Below, one piece after another: positions 5,955-9,574 of a stretch of 9,574 nt of DNA. Source of the DNA: Bryobacteraceae bacterium (lineage in GTDB: Bacteria; Acidobacteriota; Terriglobia; Bryobacterales; Bryobacteraceae). Each line of letters begins with the position of its first letter. Within the stretch, counting starts at the first letter, position 1. The stretch covers positions 1 through 9,574 of the forward strand of contig JASHQT010000210.1 in the NCBI GenBank assembly GCA_030039005.1, in the 5' to 3' direction. Made by a program: the position numbers and the translations under genes. Below the pieces are notes generated by a model, which was not told the origin of the DNA, did not search any database, and saw only the letters and a program-made list of their open reading frames with translations.

Positions 5955-7742
5955 GTGAAAGCCACGGACACGAGTAACCCCAACTATTTCCACAAAGTCG
6001 TGGACTGCCAGTGGGCGTGCCCCGCCCATACGAATGTTCCCGAATACATCCGGTTAATCGCGCAGGGCCGCTACACCGACGCGTACATGCTGAATCGCGA
6101 GTCGAATGTTTTTCCCGCGATTCTCGGCCGTACCTGCGACCGTCCGTGCGAACCGGCCTGCCGCCGCGGACGCGTGGATGGCAAAGCGGTAGCCATCTGC
6201 CGTCTCAAGCGCGTCGCGGCGGATCTGCGCGACGACATCAGCGACCGGCTCCCCAAGATCCCCAAACAAAAAAACGGAAAACGCATCGCTTGTATCGGCG
6301 CCGGGCCGGCGTCGCTCACCGTCGCCAACGACCTGATGCCGCTCGGTTACGAAGTAGTGATGTTCGAGAAATATGACCGGCCGGGCGGCTTGATGCGCAC
6401 CAACATCCCCGCCTTCCGGCTCCCCGAAAGCGTGCTGATGGACGAGATCCACCAGATCCTCGGATTTGGCGTCGACATCCGCTATTCCACGCCGATCGAC
6501 AGCATGAAGGCGCTGCTTGATGAAGGCTTCGACGCTATCTTCGTGGGCACCGGCGCGCCGCGCGGCAAGGAGCTCGACATTCCCGGACGCCACGATACGG
6601 ACCGTATTCACATCGGGATCGATTGGCTGGAGTCCATCGCCTTCGGGCACACGGATTCGATCGGCGAAAAAGTGCTGATCATCGGCGTCGGCAACACGGC
6701 CATGGATTGCTGCCGCTCCAGTTGCCGGCTGGGTGGCAAGGATATCAAGGTGATGGCGCGACGCCCGCGCGGATTTTTCAAGGCCTCGCCCTGGGAACTG
6801 GAAGACGCCGAGGAAGAGGGCGTCGAGATCATCATTAATCACGCGCCCGTGCGCTTCGTTCTCGAGAACGGCAAACTCATCGGGATGGATTTCGAGCGCC
6901 TGGAATGGGACGCGCAGGCCAAAAAATCAAAAACCATCGATAATGTCTTTCTCCCCGCCGACGACGTGATCCTCGCCATCGGCCAGGAAAACGCGTTTCC
7001 CTGGATTGAGCGTGACATCGGCATCGAATTCGACAAGTGGGACATGCCGCTGGTGGACGAGAAGACCATGCAATGCACGCGCGAAGGCATCTTCTTCGGC
7101 GGTGACGCGGCGTGGGGGCCGAAAAACATCATCTGGGCGGCCGAGCATGGCCATCAGGCGGCCATCTCCATCCATAATTACTGCCAGGGCCTGCCGGTGA
7201 CCGAACGCCTGCCCCAGGGCATGAACCTGATCAGCCAGAAAATGGGGATCAGCGAGTGGAGCTACCACAACGATTACAATCCCTCGCCGCGCCAGAAGAT
7301 GCAGCACGTCGATCTCACGCGCCGCTTCCAGCAGATGAACATCGAAGTGGAGCTCGGATTCAACGCCGAGCAGACCGCGCGTGAAGTGTTGCGCTGCATG
7401 AATTGCGACGTGGAGACGGTTTTCGCCGCGCCGCGCTGCATTGAGTGCGACGCTTGCATCGACATCTGTCCGGTGCAATGTCTCACCATCACGGGCAACC
7501 GCGAGGAAGATGATTTGCGCCAGCGGCTGTCCGCGCCGGCCATCAATCTCACTCAGGATTTGTACGTGTCCGCTGGCCTGCCCCAGACCGCGCGCGTCAT
7601 GGTGAAGGATGAAGACCTGTGCGTGCACTGCGGCCTGTGCGCCGAGCGCTGTCCCACGGCGGCCTGGGACATGCAAAAATTCGAGCTGCTCATTCCTTAT
7701 GCCGGGAGGCCGGTGAACCCCGAACTATGCACGACCGCGTAA
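5955..7742 (+). CDS. GltD-like FAD/NAD(P) oxidoreductase with C-terminal 2x[4Fe-4S] module
   Basis: The protein has 595 residues. The N-terminal Fe-S domain has Cys18, Cys22, Cys61, Cys65 and Cys69 in the GltD pattern (GRTCDRPCEPAC). The FAD-binding fold is GAGPAS at 115-120 with FEKYDRPGGLM at 137-147. The NAD(P) fold is GVGNTAMD at 244-251, with Arg269-Arg270 at the end of the next strand (VMARRP), which in GltD relatives favours NADPH. After a CxxC pair at 481/484, two ferredoxin motifs follow: Cys495-498-501-505 and Cys556-559-562-566. GltD alone is about 470 residues, so the clusters are an added tail. It likely moves electrons between NAD(P)H and the 2-oxoacid oxidoreductase encoded next. 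GTG 5955 is the start, with AAGGA at 5943-5947 placed 7 nt upstream. An independent ferredoxin:NADP reductase (NfnB-like) role is an alternative. Confidence 0.9.
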   Translation: MKATDTSNPNYFHKVVDCQWACPAHTNVPEYIRLIAQGRYTDAYMLNRESNVFPAILGRTCDRPCEPACRRGRVDGKAVAICRLKRVAADLRDDISDRLPKIPKQKNGKRIACIGAGPASLTVANDLMPLGYEVVMFEKYDRPGGLMRTNIPAFRLPESVLMDEIHQILGFGVDIRYSTPIDSMKALLDEGFDAIFVGTGAPRGKELDIPGRHDTDRIHIGIDWLESIAFGHTDSIGEKVLIIGVGNTAMDCCRSSCRLGGKDIKVMARRPRGFFKASPWELEDAEEEGVEIIINHAPVRFVLENGKLIGMDFERLEWDAQAKKSKTIDNVFLPADDVILAIGQENAFPWIERDIGIEFDKWDMPLVDEKTMQCTREGIFFGGDAAWGPKNIIWAAEHGHQAAISIHNYCQGLPVTERLPQGMNLISQKMGISEWSYHNDYNPSPRQKMQHVDLTRRFQQMNIEVELGFNAEQTAREVLRCMNCDVETVFAAPRCIECDACIDICPVQCLTITGNREEDDLRQRLSAPAINLTQDLYVSAGLPQTARVMVKDEDLCVHCGLCAERCPTAAWDMQKFELLIPYAGRPVNPELCTTA

Positions 7743-9559
7743 ACGATTTTGCTTTGAAGCTGGCCAATGTGAATGGAACCGGATCGGCCAGCGCCAACGG
7801 GCTTTTGATGCAGGCCATTTTCCGCATGGGCATTCCGGTTTCGGGCAAGAATCTGTTCCCTTCGAATATCCAGGGTCTGCCGACGTGGTACGAGATTCGC
7901 GTCAACAAGAACGGCTACACCGCGCGATCCCTCGACTACGACCTCATGGTGGCGATGAATTCGCAAACCTACGCGCGCGATATTCAGGAAGTTCGCGAGG
8001 GCGGCTACGTGCTGTACGATTCCTCCTGGCCGCTCGATCCGGCGCTGCTGCGCGACGACGTGCATTTCCTGGGCGTGCCGTTCGCGCAATTGTGCAACGA
8101 CCATTTCCGCGACCCGCGCGAGCGCATTCTGATGAAGAACATCGCCTACGCCGGCACGCTGGTGGCCGCGCTTCAAGTAGACATGGAAATCGTCGCGGCG
8201 CTGCTCGAACAAAAATACGCGGGCAAGAAAAAGCTCAGCGAATCGAACACCCGCGCGCTACGCCTGGGCTACGATTATGCGCGCGATCATTTCGACCTGC
8301 CGCTCCCGTTTCATCTGGAAAAGATGGACGCCAACCATGACAAGATCCTGATCGACGGCAACACCGCGGTGGCGCTGGGTTGCGTGTACGCCGGCGCAAC
8401 CGTGGCGGCCTGGTATCCGATCACGCCCTCGACGTCGGCCATGGACGCCTTCAAGATGTTTTGCGAGAAGTTCCGGAAGGATCCCGAAACCGGCAAAAAC
8501 AATTACATCATCATTCAGGCCGAGGACGAACTGGCGGCCATCGGAATGGTGATGGGCGCGTCCTGGATGGGCGCCCGCGCCTTTACGTCCACCGCCGGTC
8601 CCGGCGTTTCGTTGATGAACGAGCTGCTGGGCTTCGCCTATTACGCCGAGATTCCCGCCGTCGTCATCGACGTGGAGCGCGTGGGACCCTCTACCGGCAT
8701 GCCCACACGCACGCAGCAGGGCGATCTGCTCGAATGCGCGTACGCCTCGCACGGCGACACCAAACATATTCTGTTGTTTCCTTCAAATCCGGGGGAGTGC
8801 TTCGAAATGGCGCCGCTGGCCTTCGATGTGGCCGAACGTTTTCAAACGCCCGTGTTTTTGATGTCCGATCTCGATATCGGAATGAATGACTGGGTGGTGC
8901 CGCGTCTCCAGTGGGACGACGGTTATCAGCCCGATCGCGGCCGCGTTTTGAGCCTGGAGGAGATCGAAAACCTGCCGAAATTTCAGCGCTATCTTCCCGA
9001 AGACGGCACCCAGATCGCACCGCGCACGCTGCCCGGCGTGCATCCCAAGGCAGCGTACTTCACGCGCGGATCGGGCCACACCAAATTCGGGACGTATACG
9101 GAAATTCCCGACGAATATCAAGAGGTCATGGATCGGCTGCTCAAGAAGCACAAAGCCGCCGCGAAAGCCGTGCCCGCTCCCGTGATCGAACGGCGCAAAG
9201 GCGCCAGCTTTGGGATCGTCACCGTGGGCGGCTGCGACCCGGCCGTCCGCGAGGCGCTGGATCTGCTCGGCCGTCGCGGCATCGTCGGCGATTTGATGCG
9301 CATCAAGGCCTTTCCGTTCAGCGCGGAGGTAGAGACATTTTTGAATGAACATGATTTTTGTTTCGTCGTCGAACAGAATCGCGACGCGCAGCTCCGCTCT
9401 CTGCTCACGCTCGAAACCAGCGTGCCGAAAGACAAGCTGCGTTCGGTGCTGGTCTACGGCGGATTCCCGCTGAGCGCGCGGCACGTCATCGACGGCGTGC
9501 TCGCCGAGCTAGGCGTGGAAGAGGAAGCAACGCCCGCTGGCGTGCAAGTGAGGAAATAG
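7727..9559 (+). CDS. korA: 2-oxoacid:acceptor oxidoreductase, fused gamma-alpha subunit (KorA type)
   Basis: The protein has 610 residues. Residues 1 to about 195 are the gamma domain, with NGTGSASANGLLMQAIFRMG at 16-35 and SGKNLFPSNIQGLPTWY at 39-55. From about 205 the alpha subunit begins: YPITPSTSAMD at 230-240, the QAEDELAAIG segment at 264-273 with Glu268 as the likely thiamine-diphosphate-activating glutamate, STAGPGVSLMNE at 288-299, and ERVGPSTGMPTRTQQGDLL at 317-335. A C-terminal domain follows (VVEQNRDAQLRSLL at 547-560). With a KorB subunit it would catalyse the CoA-dependent oxidative decarboxylation of a 2-oxoacid, reducing ferredoxin, or the reverse. 2-Oxoglutarate is most likely, but specificity is not proven here. 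ATG 7727 overlaps the upstream gene by 16 nt. The frame also opens at 7619, but that extension has no family similarity. Confidence 0.92.
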   Translation: MHDRVNDFALKLANVNGTGSASANGLLMQAIFRMGIPVSGKNLFPSNIQGLPTWYEIRVNKNGYTARSLDYDLMVAMNSQTYARDIQEVREGGYVLYDSSWPLDPALLRDDVHFLGVPFAQLCNDHFRDPRERILMKNIAYAGTLVAALQVDMEIVAALLEQKYAGKKKLSESNTRALRLGYDYARDHFDLPLPFHLEKMDANHDKILIDGNTAVALGCVYAGATVAAWYPITPSTSAMDAFKMFCEKFRKDPETGKNNYIIIQAEDELAAIGMVMGASWMGARAFTSTAGPGVSLMNELLGFAYYAEIPAVVIDVERVGPSTGMPTRTQQGDLLECAYASHGDTKHILLFPSNPGECFEMAPLAFDVAERFQTPVFLMSDLDIGMNDWVVPRLQWDDGYQPDRGRVLSLEEIENLPKFQRYLPEDGTQIAPRTLPGVHPKAAYFTRGSGHTKFGTYTEIPDEYQEVMDRLLKKHKAAAKAVPAPVIERRKGASFGIVTVGGCDPAVREALDLLGRRGIVGDLMRIKAFPFSAEVETFLNEHDFCFVVEQNRDAQLRSLLTLETSVPKDKLRSVLVYGGFPLSARHVIDGVLAELGVEEEATPAGVQVRK

Positions 9560-9560
9560 C

Positions 9561-9574
9561 ATGCCGTCCATCGT
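9561..9574 (+). CDS. start of the next gene, expected KorB (TPP-binding beta subunit), partial
   Basis: ATG 9561 begins MPSI and runs off the window. GAGGA at 9550-9554, inside the end of korA, lies 6 nt upstream, and the korA stop is 1 nt before this ATG, so the gene is translationally linked. By family knowledge the gamma-alpha fusion needs a beta subunit carrying thiamine diphosphate and an Fe-S cluster, and korB normally follows korA. Four codons cannot confirm the identity. Confidence 0.5.

Noticed and set aside
6054..6842. 262-codon minus-strand open frame inside the GltD-like gene
   Set aside because: It is antisense to the FAD and NAD(P) folds, whose motifs are intact on the plus strand; it has no family signature.
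6927..7676. 249-codon minus-strand open frame inside the GltD-like gene
   Set aside because: It is antisense to the Fe-S tail, with shadow composition and no ribosome site or domain.
7619..7726. 36-residue N-terminal extension of korA
   Set aside because: It overlaps the second [4Fe-4S] motif of the upstream gene in another frame and is arginine-rich without similarity; the family N-terminus starts near ATG 7727.
8783..9484. 233-codon minus-strand open frame inside korA
   Set aside because: It is antisense to the conserved alpha-subunit region, and its codons mirror the plus-strand gene.

Overview
The window is GC-rich, tightly packed bacterial DNA. It holds eight complete protein genes, the 3' end of a ninth and the first codons of a tenth. 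No rRNA, tRNA, CRISPR array or insertion sequence was seen. The source is most likely a soil-type, aerobic or facultative Gram-negative bacterium. Acidobacteriota is my best guess, from the DUF2934-Hsp20 fusion, the LTxxQ (Spy/CpxP-like) protein, the three-gene proton-translocating transhydrogenase and the style of the VapBC pair. This is an inference from gene content, not a phylogenetic result.

Layout. (1) 1-2041, plus strand: the end of an LTxxQ/Spy-like gene, a small heat-shock protein with an N-terminal DUF2934 segment, and an MscS-type mechanosensitive channel. These look like envelope and protein-stress functions. (2) 2045-4955, minus strand: pntA1-pntA2-pntB, a proton-translocating NAD(P) transhydrogenase split into three polypeptides. 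It converges on the channel gene with a 3-bp gap. (3) 5138-5831, plus strand: a VapB/VapC-type toxin-antitoxin pair whose frames overlap by 10 nt, preceded by a palindrome next to the antitoxin start. (4) 5955-9574, plus strand: a redox operon. It encodes a GltD-like FAD/NAD(P) oxidoreductase with a C-terminal two-cluster [4Fe-4S] module, then a fused gamma-alpha 2-oxoacid:acceptor oxidoreductase (KorA type), then the start of the next gene, where KorB would be expected.

How the genes may work together. The operon in (4) reads as a ferredoxin-type 2-oxoacid (probably 2-oxoglutarate) oxidoreductase with its own NAD(P)-linked flavoprotein. Such a complex could pass electrons between 2-oxoacid/CoA chemistry and NAD(P)H. 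The Pnt proton pump, 1 kb away and transcribed in the opposite direction, interconverts NADH and NADPH using the proton-motive force. The two may serve the same nicotinamide and low-potential electron pool; that link is inferred from proximity only. A 13-bp perfect palindrome between two -10-like hexamers upstream of the redox operon is a possible control site.
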